Assembly (NCBI RefSeq): GCF_035961655.1
Contig: NZ_CP108393.1
Coordinates: 2,277,501-2,341,500 of the forward strand
Length of the DNA stretch: 64,000 nt
Reading direction: 5' to 3'
Source of the DNA: Streptomyces sp. NBC_01317
GTDB lineage: Bacteria > Actinomycetota > Actinomycetes > Streptomycetales > Streptomycetaceae
A program made the position numbers and the translations under genes. Positions 48,128 through 58,502 of this stretch are shown here, in pieces; the first letter of the stretch is position 1, and each line of letters opens with the position of its first letter. The notes under the pieces were generated by a model that saw only the letters and a program-made list of their open reading frames with translations, searched no databases and had not been told where the DNA came from.

Positions 48128-49243
48128 CTAGCCTCGGCTCCGGTCGCCGCCGCGGTCCGCGGTACGGCCCCGCTCCCGGTCCCGGTCGGGTCCGCCGTCG
48201 CGCTCGCGGTCCCAGTCGCCGCCGCGGTCGCGGCCCCGGTCGGTCTCGGCGTCGCTCTCGCTCGGCTCCTCCGTGTCCGGCCGGATGTCGATGCGCCAGC
48301 CGGTGAGACGGGCGGCCAGGCGGGCGTTCTGCCCTTCCTTGCCGATCGCCAGCGACAGCTGGTAGTCCGGTACGGTCACCCGCGCCGAGCGGGCGCCGAG
48401 GTCGACGACCTCGACCTTGCTGACCCGGGCCGGCGACAGGGCGTTGGCCACCATCTCCGCCGGGTCGTCCGACCAGTCCACGATGTCGATCTTCTCGCCG
48501 AGCAGTTCGGCCATGACATTGCGGACCCGGGCGCCCATCGGGCCGATGCAGGCGCCCTTGGCATTGAGACCGGATCGTGTCGACCGGACGGCGATCTTCG
48601 TACGGTGGCCGGCCTCACGGGCGATCGCCTCGATCACGACAGAACCGTCGGCGATCTCGGGGACCTCCAGCGCGAAGAGCTTGCGCACGAGGTTGGGGTG
48701 CGTACGGGACAGCGTGACCGACGGCCCGCGTACCCCCTTGACCACCCGGACGACGTACGTACGCAGCCGCAGGCCGTGGGTGTACTGCTCGCCCGGGACC
48801 TGTTCCTGTACGGGGAGGATGGCTTCCATCTTGTCGTCCAGCCGGACCAGGACGTTCTTGGGGTCCTTGCCCTGCTGGACCATGCCGGCGACGACATCGC
48901 CCTCGCGGCGCGCGTACTCGCCGAAGGTGACGTCGTTCTCGGCGTCCCGCAGCCGCTGCTGGATGACCTGGCGGGCGGTGGTGGCGGCGATCCGGCCGAA
49001 GTCCGACGGGGTGTCGTCGAACTCCCTGGCCTCCTGCCCCTCCTCCAGGTCCGCCGGGTCCTCCTTGGCCCATACCGTGACGTGGCCGTTGTCCCGGCTC
49101 AGCACGACCCGGGCCTGGCGGCGGCTGCCGTCGGTGCGGTGGTAGGCGATGAGGAGGGCCGACTCGATCGCCTCGACCAGCAGGTCGAAGGCGATCTCCT
49201 TCTCCTGTGCCAAGCCCTTCAGGAGCTTCACATCGATGTCCAC
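48128..49243 (-). CDS. nusA: Transcription termination/antitermination factor NusA
   Basis: Protein of 371 aa binding RNA polymerase and nascent RNA. The N-terminal domain ([23 protein letters not shown]) is followed by an S1 domain ([19 protein letters not shown]) and two KH domains ([41 protein letters not shown]). The C terminus is an Arg/Asp/Gly repeat tail in place of the acidic repeats of E. coli NusA. GTG start at 49243, 2 bp after rimP. Confidence 0.97.
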   Translation of the reverse strand: MDIDVKLLKGLAQEKEIAFDLLVEAIESALLIAYHRTDGSRRQARVVLSRDNGHVTVWAKEDPADLEEGQEAREFDDTPSDFGRIAATTARQVIQQRLRDAENDVTFGEYARREGDVVAGMVQQGKDPKNVLVRLDDKMEAILPVQEQVPGEQYTHGLRLRTYVVRVVKGVRGPSVTLSRTHPNLVRKLFALEVPEIADGSVVIEAIAREAGHRTKIAVRSTRSGLNAKGACIGPMGARVRNVMAELLGEKIDIVDWSDDPAEMVANALSPARVSKVEVVDLGARSARVTVPDYQLSLAIGKEGQNARLAARLTGWRIDIRPDTEEPSESDAETDRGRDRGGDWDRERDGGPDRDRERGRTADRGGDRSRG

Positions 49244-49245
49244 GG

Positions 49246-49743
49246 CTACGCCTCCTCTTCCTTCTTGTCCTTGCGGTTGAACTCGAGCTCCACGCGCGCC
49301 TTGGCGATCCGCGCGAACTCGGCGCGCCGGGCGGTGGGCTTGCGCCCCTTCACACCGGGCACTTCGAGGTCGAGTCCTTCGTCGTCCACGGTGAGGATGC
49401 GGGCGACGAACTCGTCGCCCTCGTCCAGCTGGAACCGGGCGAGCCTGCCGACGGCGCGCACGTAGTGGCGGCGCTCGGTCAGCGGTCGCTCGGCACCCGG
49501 GGAGGTCACTTCCAGCTGGTACTCGCCCTCGCCCATGGCGTCGGTCTCGTCCAGCTCGTCGGAGATGTCACGGCTCAGCTCGGCGCACGCGTCGAGGTCC
49601 ACGCCCTCGTCGGAGTCGACCACGACCCTCAGCACACGACGCCGGCCGGCCCGGGCCACCTCGACCTCTTCCAGATCGAGGTCCTTCGCGCTGACGAGCG
49701 GCTCCAGCAGTACGCGCAGCCTCTCGCTCTCGGTGGTGCTCAT
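49246..49743 (-). CDS. rimP: Ribosome maturation factor RimP
   Basis: Protein of 165 aa needed for 30S maturation. The family pattern is visible ([39 protein letters not shown], then [14 protein letters not shown]). First gene of the rimP-nusA-ylxR-infB series, the standard order. Divergent from the lipoprotein gene at 49894 across 150 bp. Confidence 0.96.
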   Translation of the reverse strand: MSTTESERLRVLLEPLVSAKDLDLEEVEVARAGRRRVLRVVVDSDEGVDLDACAELSRDISDELDETDAMGEGEYQLEVTSPGAERPLTERRHYVRAVGRLARFQLDEGDEFVARILTVDDEGLDLEVPGVKGRKPTARRAEFARIAKARVELEFNRKDKKEEEA

Positions 49744-49893
49744 CCGGGTGACTCCTCGGCCGCGTGTGCTGTTGTGGGATCGTCGTGTGTCAGATCAAAG
49801 GGTATCCGGTCCCGGGGGGTGTTGCCGTCCACCGGAGAGTGACCCGCGGGTACGCTCGCCTGCGGTGATCATCGCGAGCCCGAGGAGAGACGC

Positions 49894-50400
49894 GTGGGGC
49901 GCACGGGGACAACACGCAGGCATGCCCTCATCGCCGGAGGAGCGGGGCTGCTGACGGCCTGCTCCTCGGAGGGTCCCGGTCCCGCGGCGGTGAAGAAGGC
50001 GGAGGACACCCGGCGCCTGCGCGCCGCGCGGGACAGCCGGGCGCTGCTGGTCGAGTACGACGCGGTCCTGGACCGGCATCCGGACCTGGCGGGCCCGCTG
50101 AGCCCGCTGCGTACGGCGGTGGCGGCGCACGTGAAGGCGCTGGCGCCGGCACCCGTCGTCACGGCCTCCCCGTCCCCTTCCCCGTCCCCCTCGGCGTCCG
50201 CCACGGCGGCGGGGGCGCTCACGATCGCGGACGATCCCGCCGACGCGCTGAAGGCGCTGGCCGCGGCGGAGCGCCGTACCGCCGACGCGCACTCCGCCGC
50301 GCTGCTGGACGCGCCTCCCGAACTCGCCCGCCTCCTCGCCTCGCTGGCCGCGGCCGGCGCCGCCCACGTCTACCTGCTGACGAAAGGTTCCGTCTCGTGA
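49894..50400 (+). CDS. Lipoprotein with twin-arginine-type leader
   Basis: Protein of 168 aa. The leader TTRRHALIAGGAGLLTACSS has a twin Arg, a hydrophobic run and a lipobox cysteine, so it may be exported by Tat and lipid-anchored. The mature part is Ala-rich and helical with a Ser/Pro linker (about residues 90-103). It is coupled by a GTGA overlap to the ferritin-like-type gene that follows. Function unknown. Confidence 0.85.
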   Translation: MGRTGTTRRHALIAGGAGLLTACSSEGPGPAAVKKAEDTRRLRAARDSRALLVEYDAVLDRHPDLAGPLSPLRTAVAAHVKALAPAPVVTASPSPSPSPSASATAAGALTIADDPADALKALAAAERRTADAHSAALLDAPPELARLLASLAAAGAAHVYLLTKGSVS

Positions 50401-50819
50401 GCACCGGCAGGCTGGACGCCACGCAGGCGGCGCTGGCGGCGGAGCACGCCGCCGTGTACGGGTACGGGATCGTCGGCGCCCGGGTCGGCGAGGACCGCGG
50501 GGCCGAGGCCACCGCCGCCTACGCCGCGCACCGGGCCCGCCGGGACGCGCTCGCCAGGACCGTGCGTGACCTGGGCGGTGAGCCCGCTGTGGCGGCGGCC
50601 GCGTACGCTCTGCCGTTCGCGGTCCCCGACCGGGCCGCGGCCGTCCGGCTCGCCGCCGAGCTGGAGGACCGGGTCGCGGACGTCTACTCCGACCTGGTAC
50701 GGGCCTCGGAGGGCCCCACGCGGCGGGAGGCCGCGGGCGCGCTCCGGGAGGCGGCGGTACGGGCGGTCCGCTGGCGCGGCAGCGGCGTGACCTTTCCCGG
50801 GCTCGCCGAGCGACGCTGA
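50397..50819 (+). CDS. DUF4439 (ferritin-like) protein
   Basis: Protein of 140 aa, all helical. The pattern LAAEHAAVYGYGIVGARVG, then AAYAAHRARRDAL, then a last helix AVRLAAELEDRVADVYSDL resembles the ferritin-like DUF4439 fold. Possible metal ligands (E17, H18, H45) are present but no complete di-iron set is evident. It overlaps the lipoprotein gene by 4 bp; the two are likely partners, with the lipoprotein perhaps carrying a similar fold. Confidence 0.82.
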   Translation: MSTGRLDATQAALAAEHAAVYGYGIVGARVGEDRGAEATAAYAAHRARRDALARTVRDLGGEPAVAAAAYALPFAVPDRAAAVRLAAELEDRVADVYSDLVRASEGPTRREAAGALREAAVRAVRWRGSGVTFPGLAERR

Positions 50820-50838
50820 GAGCTGACGAAAGGGACGT

Positions 50839-51741
50839 ATGGCTTGCGCTTCTGAAGCGCCGGAACGGCTGGCCCGCACGCTGGGCGAGACGTACGGCGA
50901 CCGGGCCGCCGCCTGGCTGGCGGGGCTGCCCGCGCTGGCGGCCGAGGCCGTGGCGCACCACGGGCTGACCGTGGAACGGGTGGTGGAGCCGGGCGGGCGC
51001 AGTGGCCTGGTGCTGCTGGTACGGCGTTCCGACGGCGCCCCCGCCACGCTGAAGATCGTCCCGCCCTTCGCCGCGCCCTCCCTGGAACAGGCGGCGCTGG
51101 CGCGGTGGAAGGGCTGGGGGGCGGCGGAGCTGCTGGACAGCACCGACAGCTCGCTGCTGCTGGAGCGTCTGCATCCGGAGATGTCCCTGCGCTCGCTGCC
51201 GGAGGCGAAGTCGCTGCTGGAGGCGGCGGACACCGTACGGAAACTGTGGGTCGCGCCGCCGCCGGAGCACGGCTTCGAGTCGGTGGCGGACCGGACCGCG
51301 CGCCAGGCGTCGGCGATGCGGGCGGCCGGGGCGGCGGACGCGGGGCTGGCCCCGCTGGTCACGGCGGCGCTCGCCGCCCGCGACGAGTTGTGCGCGTCGG
51401 CGAGCGAGACGCTGCTGCTGCACGGGGCGTTCCGGCAGGGCAAGGTGCTGGCGGGCGACCGGTCGCCGTGGCTGGCGGTGGGCCCGGAGCCGCTGGTCGG
51501 GGAGCGCGCGTACGACTTGGCGCGGTTGGCGCGGGACCGGGTGGAGGACCTGGTGGCGGCGGCCCCCGGCGCCTCGTCGACGCGCCGCCGTGTCCGCCGG
51601 CTGGCGGAGTCGCTGGACATGGACCAGGAGCGGCTGCGGGGGTGGGCGCTGTTCCGGGCGGTGGAGTCGGGGACGCGGGCGGTGGCGCTGGGGCATCGCC
51701 AGAACGCGGAGGTTCTGCTGGAGTACGCGAGCTGGCTGTAG
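50839..51741 (+). CDS. Aminoglycoside/hydroxyurea kinase-like protein with degenerate active site
   Basis: Protein of 300 aa resembling the aminoglycoside/hydroxyurea phosphotransferase family (APH(6)-like): fold-specific segments are TLKIVPPF with K72, LLLERLHPEMSL, and SPWLAVGPEPLVGERAYDLARL. The catalytic loop, normally HGD with a following GNVL, reads HGAFRQGKVL (H195, A197, K202), and the metal-binding Asp of the DPKP-type motif is G215. So the catalytic Asp, the Asn and the metal Asp are all lost. It is probably a pseudokinase, not a resistance enzyme. Conserved downstream of rimP in Streptomyces as I recall. Confidence 0.85.
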   Translation: MACASEAPERLARTLGETYGDRAAAWLAGLPALAAEAVAHHGLTVERVVEPGGRSGLVLLVRRSDGAPATLKIVPPFAAPSLEQAALARWKGWGAAELLDSTDSSLLLERLHPEMSLRSLPEAKSLLEAADTVRKLWVAPPPEHGFESVADRTARQASAMRAAGAADAGLAPLVTAALAARDELCASASETLLLHGAFRQGKVLAGDRSPWLAVGPEPLVGERAYDLARLARDRVEDLVAAAPGASSTRRRVRRLAESLDMDQERLRGWALFRAVESGTRAVALGHRQNAEVLLEYASWL

Positions 51742-51753
51742 CGGTGTCCGCCG

Positions 51754-51970
51754 CCGCATGCGCTGCGCCCGCGTGTCCTCAATCGCCGGACGGGCTGGGG
51801 TTGCCCGCCGCGTCCCGCACGCGCTGCGCGCGTTTGTCCTCAATCGCCGGACGGGCTTGATGTGCGCCCAGGCGCGGGCCCCGGAGAAGCTGGGGCCGCC
51901 CCGCCCCCACCCGGGCCGCCGTGTTCCGCACGCGCTGCGCGCGTATGTCCTCAATCGCCGGACGGGCTTG
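51754..51970 (+). repeat. Three forward copies of a Streptomyces intergenic repeat
   Basis: The unit GCACGCGCTGCGCGCGT followed by TGTCCTCAATCGCCGGACGG recurs at about 51756-51797, 51816-51857 and 51927-51967, directly after the kinase-like gene. Confidence 0.85.
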
Positions 51971-52053
51971 AGTGCGCGCTCGGCGCCGATCTCCCCTGCG
52001 GGCGCGAAGCCCCCAGCGGCGCGGACACCACCGGCGGGGTCGATGCCCGCAGG

Positions 52054-52390
52054 GCACATCCAGCCCCGCCGGCGATTGAGGCGCAGGGGTCTGGGGGCAG
52101 CGCCCCCGGAGCCGGTACGCGGGACGAGTCACGGAGCGGGCCCGGGCGAAGTCCCACAACGGGGCCCCGCACCACCGGCGGTGCCGATGCCCGGAGGGCA
52201 TATCAAGCCCCGCCGGCGATTGAGGCGCGGGGGCCCGGGGGCAGCGCCCCCGAAGCCGGTACGCCGGCCAATTCCCGGAGCGAGGCTCGGCACCACCCGT
52301 AAGGCACATCCAGCCCCGCCGGCGATTGAGGCGCGGGGGCCTGGGGGCAGCGCCCCCGGAGCCGGTACGCGGGCCGAGTCACGGAGCGGG
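52054..52390 (-). repeat. Three inverted copies of a longer related repeat
   Basis: Three units of about 85 bp start near 52054, 52197 and 52305. Each has AGCCCCGCCGGCGATTGAGG, then a GGGGGCAGCGCCCCC hairpin and GCCGGTACGC; the first and third continue with an almost identical GAGTCACGGAGCGGG tail. The core is the complement of the forward copies upstream, so the two sets face each other. Confidence 0.85.
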
Positions 52391-52450
52391 ACCGGGGCGG
52401 AGGGGCGAGGTGGGGGCCCTGGGGGTGCGGGAGCAGGCTCCCGGGGCGCG

Positions 52451-54145
52451 CTACGCGCGCAGGCGCGCTACCGCGTCCGCCACCGGGAGCTCCTCCTTTT
52501 CGCCCGTGCGGCGGTTCTTCAGTTCCACCACGCCCTCCGCCGAGCGACGGCCCGCCACCAGGATGTGCGGGACGCCGATCAGTTCCGCGTCCGTGAACTT
52601 AACGCCGGGGGAGACCCCGGCCCGCTCGTCCACCAGCACCCGCAGCCCCGCCGCCGCCAGCTGCTCCGCGACGTCCAGCGCCAGTTCCGTCTGGAGCGCC
52701 TTGCCCGCCGCGACCACGTGCACGTCCGCCGGCGCGATCTCCTGCGGCCAGCACAGACCCTTGTCGTCGGCGGACTGCTCCGCCACCGCCGCGACCGCGC
52801 GCGAGACGCCGATGCCGTACGAACCCATCGTCACGCGTACGGGCTTGCCCTGCTGGCCCAGCACGTCGAGCTGGAAGGTGTCGGCGTACTTGCGGCCGAG
52901 CTGGAAGATGTGACCGATCTCGATCGCGCGGTCGAGCTTGAGGCCCGTACCGCACGCGGGGCAGGGGTCGCCCTCCTCGACCACGACGACGTCCAGGTAC
53001 TGGTCCACCTCGAAGTCCCGCCCGGCCACGACGTTGCGCGCGTGTGTGTCGGGCTTGTTCGCGCCCGTCACCCACGCCGTGCCCGCCGCGATCCGGGGGT
53101 CGGCGATGTAGCGGATCTTGAGGCCCTGCGGGCCGACGTAACCGCGTACCAGGTCGGGCCGCTCCTCGAAGTCCTCGGCCGTCACGACCTCCACCACCGC
53201 GGGCGCGAGGTGCTCGCCCAGCTTGCCGAGGTCGACCTCGCGGTCGCCGGGCACGCCCACCGCCGTGATCTCGCCGTCGATCTTGACGAGCAGGTTCTTC
53301 AGCGTCGCGGAGGCGGGCACGCCGAGGTGCGCGGCCAGCGTCTCGATGGTCGGGGTGTCGGGGGTGTCCAGCTCCTCGACCGGTCCGTGCTCGACGGCCC
53401 CGGCGGGCGGGGTGAAGGCGAAGGTGACGGCTTCCGTGTTGGCCGCGTAGTCACAGTTCGGGCAGTCCACGAACGTGTCCTCGCCCGCCGCCGCCGGCGC
53501 CAGGAACTCCTCCGACGCGGAGCCGCCCATCGCACCGGACACCGCCGAGACGATCCGGAAGTCGAGGCCGATGCGGGCGAAGATCTTCTGGTACGCGGCG
53601 CGGTGCAGCGCGTACGACTCGGCGAGGCCCTCGTCCGTGGTGTCGAAGGAGTACGAGTCCTTCATCTGGAACTCGCGCCCGCGCAGCACACCCGAGCGGG
53701 GCCTGGCCTCGTCGCGGTACTTGGTCTGGATCTGGTAGAGCATCACCGGCAGGTCCTTGTAGGACGAGCACTGGTCCTTGACCAGCTGGGTGAAGATCTC
53801 CTCGTGCGTCGGGCCGAGCAGGTAGTCCGCGCCCTTGCGGTCCTTGAGGCGGAACAGCAGGTCGCCGTACTCGTCCCAGCGCCCGCTCGCCTCGTACGGC
53901 TCCTTGGGCAGCAGCGCGGGCAGCAGCACTTCCTGCGCGCCGATCGCGTCCATCTCCTCGCGGACGACGCGCGAGATGTTGTCGAGCACCTTCTTGCCCA
54001 GGGGCAGCCAGCTCCAGATGCCGGCGGAGGTGCGGCGTACGTAACCGGCGCGGACGAGCAGCTTGTGGCTGAGGGTCTCGGCGTCCGCCGGGTCGTCGCG
54101 CAATGTCTTGGCCATCAATCGGGACATGCGCTGGACCTGGGACAT
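52451..54145 (-). CDS. proS: Prolyl-tRNA synthetase (bacterial type)
   Basis: Class II synthetase of 564 aa charging tRNA-Pro. Motif 2 ([21 protein letters not shown]) and motif 3 ([17 protein letters not shown]) are clear. Between them lies an editing insertion (about residues 225-390) as in bacterial-type ProS, containing the INS-domain pattern [12 protein letters not shown]. The C-terminal anticodon-binding domain follows. I start at ATG 54145, 8 nt after AGGAG; a GTG three codons earlier overlaps that site. Confidence 0.97.
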   Translation of the reverse strand: MSQVQRMSRLMAKTLRDDPADAETLSHKLLVRAGYVRRTSAGIWSWLPLGKKVLDNISRVVREEMDAIGAQEVLLPALLPKEPYEASGRWDEYGDLLFRLKDRKGADYLLGPTHEEIFTQLVKDQCSSYKDLPVMLYQIQTKYRDEARPRSGVLRGREFQMKDSYSFDTTDEGLAESYALHRAAYQKIFARIGLDFRIVSAVSGAMGGSASEEFLAPAAAGEDTFVDCPNCDYAANTEAVTFAFTPPAGAVEHGPVEELDTPDTPTIETLAAHLGVPASATLKNLLVKIDGEITAVGVPGDREVDLGKLGEHLAPAVVEVVTAEDFEERPDLVRGYVGPQGLKIRYIADPRIAAGTAWVTGANKPDTHARNVVAGRDFEVDQYLDVVVVEEGDPCPACGTGLKLDRAIEIGHIFQLGRKYADTFQLDVLGQQGKPVRVTMGSYGIGVSRAVAAVAEQSADDKGLCWPQEIAPADVHVVAAGKALQTELALDVAEQLAAAGLRVLVDERAGVSPGVKFTDAELIGVPHILVAGRRSAEGVVELKNRRTGEKEELPVADAVARLRA

Positions 54146-54246
54146 GGGGAGCACTCCTGCGTTCTCTCGGCTGATGCCTGGAGGTTAGCCGGGCGGCACG
54201 GGCGGGCGGTAATCAGTAAGGCGCGGGCGCGGGTCGCGGACACGCC

Positions 54247-54813
54247 CTAGGACCGGCGCAGCGGGAGGTGCGCGCCCATCACCGCGTACGGCTTCGGGGC
54301 GCTCGGGAACAGCACCCGCCGCGCGAGATCCTCGTACCCCAGCATGCGGTACAGCCGCCGGGCCGGGCTCTCGATGTCGATCGCGGACAGGATCGACCGG
54401 GGCTGGGCCGCGCCGTCGGTGAGGGTGGTGATCAGGGCGCGGCCGATGCCCCGGGCCTGGAAGCCGGGATGGACGTGGAGTTCGGTGATCACGAACGTGT
54501 CGTCCAGCCAGCTGTCGGTGCCCGCCGAGCGGAGGTACGGCTCGACGACCGAGGACCACCAGTGCGCGCGGTCGTTCGGCAGCCCGTACACAAACCCGAC
54601 GAGGCGGCCTTCGTCCGTGGTCGCGCCGAGCGCGCGGCAGCCGGGGTACATCAGGTGCCGCAGCACGATGTGGCGGCGTACCTCGATCTCGTCGTCGCTG
54701 AGCCCGAAGGCGAGCGCCTGCACAGCGAGTGCCTCGTCGACGCGGGCGGCGAGGTCGACCGGGCCCACCTGTACGTCGGGGGTCCGGGGGTTGTCCCCGG
54801 GGATGCGCAGCAT
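54247..54813 (-). CDS. GNAT family N-acetyltransferase
   Basis: Protein of 188 aa. The acetyl-CoA-binding motif A is seen as ITELHVHPGFQARGIGRALI (Q/RxxGxG/A), with a later LYRMLGYEDLARRVLF segment typical of motif B. It lies 30 bp from the next GNAT gene on the same strand, so both may be one unit. The substrate is unknown. Confidence 0.88.
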   Translation of the reverse strand: MLRIPGDNPRTPDVQVGPVDLAARVDEALAVQALAFGLSDDEIEVRRHIVLRHLMYPGCRALGATTDEGRLVGFVYGLPNDRAHWWSSVVEPYLRSAGTDSWLDDTFVITELHVHPGFQARGIGRALITTLTDGAAQPRSILSAIDIESPARRLYRMLGYEDLARRVLFPSAPKPYAVMGAHLPLRRS

Positions 54814-54843
54814 GGGCCGAACCCTACTGACCGCGCGGCACGC

Positions 54844-55689
54844 TCAGAACAGCACGCTCATGAACGCGCCGACCTCGCGGAACCCGACGCGGCGGTAGGC
54901 GGCCCTGGCGGGGGTGTTGTAGTCGTTGACGTACAGGCTCACCACGGGCGCGACGTCGGCGAGCGCGTACCGTACGACGGCGGCCATGCCGGTCTCGGAC
55001 AGGCCCCGGCCCCGGTGGGCGGGGTCGACCCAGACGCCCTGGATCTGGCAGGCGCGCGGGGTGGCGGCGCCGATCTCGGCCTTGAAGACGACCCTGCCGT
55101 CCTCGATCCGGGCGAACGACCGTCCCGCGCCCACGAGTTCGGCGACGCGCGCCTGGTACAGCAGCCCGCCGTCGCCGGCCAGCGGCGAGACGCCGACCTC
55201 CTCCGTGAACATGGCGACGCACGCCGGCATGATCACGTCCAGCTCGTCCTTGCGGATCCGGCGGACGAGAGGGTCGGGCGGCACGGTGGCGGGGAGGTGT
55301 TCGGTGACCATCAGCGGCTGGTTGGCGCGGACCTCGCGGGCCGGGCCCCAGTTGGGTTCGAGCAGGCGCCAGAGCTGGGTGGTGGCCTCGACGGGCCCGA
55401 CGATGGAGGAGCAGCGGCGGCCGGTCCTGCGGGCACGGTCGGCGAAGCCGCGTACGGCCTCGGGGGTGGCGCAGATGGGGACGAGGTTGGCACCGGAGTA
55501 GCAGAGCGAGCGCAGGCGCCCGTCCGCGTACCAGCCCCACATCTCGCCGCCGAGGCGCCAGGGGTCGAGCCCGGCGACCTGCACGCGGGAGGTCACGAAG
55601 GCGTTCGTGACGGGATCGCTCTCCAGGATGGCGAGCGCCGCGCCGAGTTCGCTGGGTTCGAGGACCCGGGTGGTGGTGTGCGTCAACAC
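54844..55689 (-). CDS. DUF4081-GNAT acetyltransferase
   Basis: Protein of 281 aa in two parts: an N-terminal DUF4081-like region (LEPSELGAALAILESDPVTNAFVTSRVQ) and a C-terminal GNAT domain with motif A QIQGVWVDPAHRGRGLSETG and the ending YNTPARAAYRRVGFREVG. This combination is common in actinobacteria next to ispG. GTG start at 55689 with GAGG just upstream. The substrate is unknown. Confidence 0.9.
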   Translation of the reverse strand: MLTHTTTRVLEPSELGAALAILESDPVTNAFVTSRVQVAGLDPWRLGGEMWGWYADGRLRSLCYSGANLVPICATPEAVRGFADRARRTGRRCSSIVGPVEATTQLWRLLEPNWGPAREVRANQPLMVTEHLPATVPPDPLVRRIRKDELDVIMPACVAMFTEEVGVSPLAGDGGLLYQARVAELVGAGRSFARIEDGRVVFKAEIGAATPRACQIQGVWVDPAHRGRGLSETGMAAVVRYALADVAPVVSLYVNDYNTPARAAYRRVGFREVGAFMSVLF

Positions 55690-55762
55690 GAGGGCCTCAC
55701 CGAACGGTCTGCTGATCTCCGCACTGTACCTGGCGGCCGGGCGGAGCGCCGCCCCCAGGCAG

Positions 55763-55802
55763 CGGATCCCGCGGCCCCGGTGGTGCGGGGCCGCGGGATC
55801 CG
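55763..55802 (-). terminator. Terminator after ispG
   Basis: A 16-bp perfect stem (CGGATCCCGCGGCCCC and complement) with an 8-nt loop, 44 bp past the ispG stop. Confidence 0.85.
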
Positions 55803-55846
55803 GTGGGAGTGGAGCGGGAGTTCGGTGAGGGGAGGGTGCCGTCCGG

Positions 55847-57004
55847 TCAGCCGGAGACGGAGACCTCGGGCTCGCCCGAGGGGATGCCGTCGCGCTCCAT
55901 CTGCTCGGCGATCTTCATGGCCTCTTCGATGAGCGTCTCCACGATCTTCGACTCGGGGACGGTCTTGATGATCTCGCCCTTGACGAAGATCTGGCCCTTG
56001 CCGTTGCCGGAGGCGACGCCGAGGTCGGCCTCGCGCGCCTCGCCGGGCCCGTTGACGACACAGCCCATGACGGCGACGCGCAGCGGCACCTCCATGCCGT
56101 CGAGGCCCGCCGTCACCTCGTCCGCGAGCTTGTAGACGTCGACCTGGGCGCGGCCGCAGGACGGGCAGGAGACGATCTCCAGGCGGCGCTGCTTGAGGTT
56201 GAGCGACTCCAGGATCTGGATGCCGACCTTGACCTCCTCCGCCGGCGGGGCCGACAGGGAGACGCGGATCGTGTCGCCGATGCCCTCGCTGAGCAGCGCG
56301 CCGAACGCGACGGCGGACTTGATCGTGCCCTGGAACGCCGGTCCCGCCTCGGTGACGCCGAGGTGCAGCGGGTAGTCGCACTGGGCGGCGAGCTGGCGGT
56401 ACGCGTTGACCATCACGACGGGGTCGTTGTGCTTGACCGAGATCTTGATGTCCTGGAAGCCGTGCTCCTCGAAGAGCGAGGCTTCCCACAGCGCCGACTC
56501 GACGAGGGCCTCGGGGGTGGCCTTGCCGTACTTCTTGAGGAGGCGCGCGTCCAGCGATCCGGCGTTCACGCCGATCCGGATGGGCGTCCGGGTCTCCCGG
56601 GCCGCCTTCGCGATCTCCTTGACCTTGTCGTCGAACTGCTTGATGTTGCCCGGGTTCACCCGTACCGCCGCGCAGCCCGCGTCGATCGCCGCGAAGACGT
56701 ACTTCGGCTGGAAGTGGATGTCGGCGATCACCGGGATCTGCGACTTGCGGGCGATGGTCGCCAGCGCGTCCGCGTCGTCCTGCGTCGGGCACGCCACCCG
56801 GACGATCTGGCAGCCGGAGGCGGTCAGCTCCGCGATCTGCTGGAGCGTCGCGCCGATGTCCGACGTACGGGTGGTCGTCATCGACTGCACCGACACCGGC
56901 GCGTCCCCGCCGACCGCGACCGATCCGACCTGGATCTTGCGGCTGACCCTTCGTTCGGCGAGCTTCGTCGGAACGGCGGGCATTCCGAGAGAAATTGCAG
57001 TCAT
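55847..57004 (-). CDS. ispG: 4-hydroxy-3-methylbut-2-enyl-diphosphate synthase
   Basis: Iron-sulfur enzyme of 385 aa (GcpE), the penultimate step of the MEP isoprenoid pathway. The N-terminal TIM barrel carries [12 protein letters not shown] and [11 protein letters not shown]; the C-terminal cluster domain has [10 protein letters not shown] and [10 protein letters not shown], giving the three Cys ligands. It lies between the rseP terminator and its own terminator, so it is a separate transcript although close to dxr, another MEP-pathway gene. Confidence 0.97.
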   Translation of the reverse strand: MTAISLGMPAVPTKLAERRVSRKIQVGSVAVGGDAPVSVQSMTTTRTSDIGATLQQIAELTASGCQIVRVACPTQDDADALATIARKSQIPVIADIHFQPKYVFAAIDAGCAAVRVNPGNIKQFDDKVKEIAKAARETRTPIRIGVNAGSLDARLLKKYGKATPEALVESALWEASLFEEHGFQDIKISVKHNDPVVMVNAYRQLAAQCDYPLHLGVTEAGPAFQGTIKSAVAFGALLSEGIGDTIRVSLSAPPAEEVKVGIQILESLNLKQRRLEIVSCPSCGRAQVDVYKLADEVTAGLDGMEVPLRVAVMGCVVNGPGEAREADLGVASGNGKGQIFVKGEIIKTVPESKIVETLIEEAMKIAEQMERDGIPSGEPEVSVSG

Positions 57005-57157
57005 CTGGTGTGCAACCCCAAGGTGTGGTTCAGATGCGGATCGGACGGGCTGGTCGGGCGGCCCGGCCGGGCGGGACCGGCGGGCTCCGGAACCCCGAGA
57101 TTACGCCACCCCGCCACGCCGGGGCACATCGCCGCGAAAAGTCCACCCAAAGGCCAA

Positions 57158-57184
57158 CGGCCGGACACGAAAGGTGTCCGGCCG
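57158..57184 (-). terminator. Terminator after rseP
   Basis: An 11-bp perfect stem (CGGCCGGACAC and complement) with a GAAAG loop, 17 bp past the rseP stop. Confidence 0.85.
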
Positions 57185-57200
57185 TGGCGAAGCGGGAGAA

Positions 57201-58502
57201 TCAGCTGATCTTGACGGGGTTGACCACGTCGGCGATCAGGACGAGCACGGTGAAGCAGATGAAGATGCCGGCGACGACATAGGCCACGGGCATCAGTTTC
57301 GCCACGTCGAACGGGCCGGGGTCGGGCCGCTTGAAGAGCCGGGCGAGGTTGCGCCTGGCCGCTTCCCAGAGCGCCCCCGCGATGTGCCCGCCGTCGAGCG
57401 GCAGCAGCGGCAGCATGTTGAAGAGGAACAACGAGAGGTTGAAGCTGGCGACCACGAAGAGCAGGGTCGCGATCAGGTTCGGCGTCGGCTGGTCGAGGTT
57501 CATCACCTCACCGCTGATGCGGGCCGCGCCGACCACGCCGACCGGTGAGTCGGCCTTGCGCTCACCGCCGTCGAAGGCCGCGTTCCACAGATCGGGGATC
57601 TTGGACGGGAGGGCGACGATCGAGTCGACGCCGTCCTGGAGCATCGTCCCCATCCGGTCGACGGAATCGGTGAAGGAGAGCGGGACGATCTCCGTGGCGG
57701 AGATGAAGCCGAGGTAGCCCGCCGTGACGTAGTCGCCCTCTATGGCCTGACCGTCGGAGTCCTTCGCGAGGACCTGGTTGGAGACGAGGGTGGCGTGCAG
57801 GACCTTCTCCGTACCGTCGCGGTCGACGGTGACGGTGGCGGGCCCGGTGGTCTTCCGGATCAGGTCGGAGAGCGCCGACCAGTCCTTGACGGGCCGGCCG
57901 TTGAAGGCCACGATCCGGTCGTCCGTACGGAGTCCCGCCGCGTACCCGGGCGACACGGGGTCGCTCTTGGCACACGTCTCGCGGTTCTGGCTCTGCTCGA
58001 TGACGCACTTCGGGACGCCGGCGACCTTGGTGGTCTGGGTCGCGAAGCCGAAGCTCATGGACACGCCGAGGAAGATCGCGACGGCGAGGATCAGGTTCAT
58101 GAACGGGCCCGCGAACATCACGATGACGCGTTTCCACGGCTTGCGTGTGTAGAAGAGGCGCGTCTCGTCGCCCGGCTCCAGCTCCTCGAAGGCCGCGGAG
58201 CGCGCGTCCTCTATCATCCCCCGCCACGGCGAGGTGGACCTGGCCTCGATACGGCCCTGGGCGTCGGGCGGGAACATGCCGATCATGCGGATGTAGCCGC
58301 CGAGCGGGATGGCCTTGAGGCCGTACTCCGTGTCGCCCTTTTTGCGTGACCACACCGTCGGCCCGAAGCCGACCATGTACTGGGGCACGCGGATGCCGAA
58401 GAGCTTGGCCGTCGAGAGGTGGCCGAGTTCGTGCCAGGCGATGGAGATCAGCAGCCCCACGCCGAAGACGGCGATGCCGAGAATCGTCAACAGGATCGTC
58501 AT
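57201..58502 (-). CDS. rseP: Site-2 protease family (RseP-like) intramembrane metalloprotease
   Basis: M50B protease of 433 aa. The zinc motif HELGH is at residues 24-28 within the first helix, and the second active-site motif LPLDGGH lies in a late helix (about 380). A PDZ domain sits between them ([23 protein letters not shown]). It cleaves membrane substrates such as anti-sigma factors after site-1 cleavage. It overlaps the dxr stop by 4 bp (ATGA), so the two are translated together. Confidence 0.95.
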   Translation of the reverse strand: MTILLTILGIAVFGVGLLISIAWHELGHLSTAKLFGIRVPQYMVGFGPTVWSRKKGDTEYGLKAIPLGGYIRMIGMFPPDAQGRIEARSTSPWRGMIEDARSAAFEELEPGDETRLFYTRKPWKRVIVMFAGPFMNLILAVAIFLGVSMSFGFATQTTKVAGVPKCVIEQSQNRETCAKSDPVSPGYAAGLRTDDRIVAFNGRPVKDWSALSDLIRKTTGPATVTVDRDGTEKVLHATLVSNQVLAKDSDGQAIEGDYVTAGYLGFISATEIVPLSFTDSVDRMGTMLQDGVDSIVALPSKIPDLWNAAFDGGERKADSPVGVVGAARISGEVMNLDQPTPNLIATLLFVVASFNLSLFLFNMLPLLPLDGGHIAGALWEAARRNLARLFKRPDPGPFDVAKLMPVAYVVAGIFICFTVLVLIADVVNPVKIS

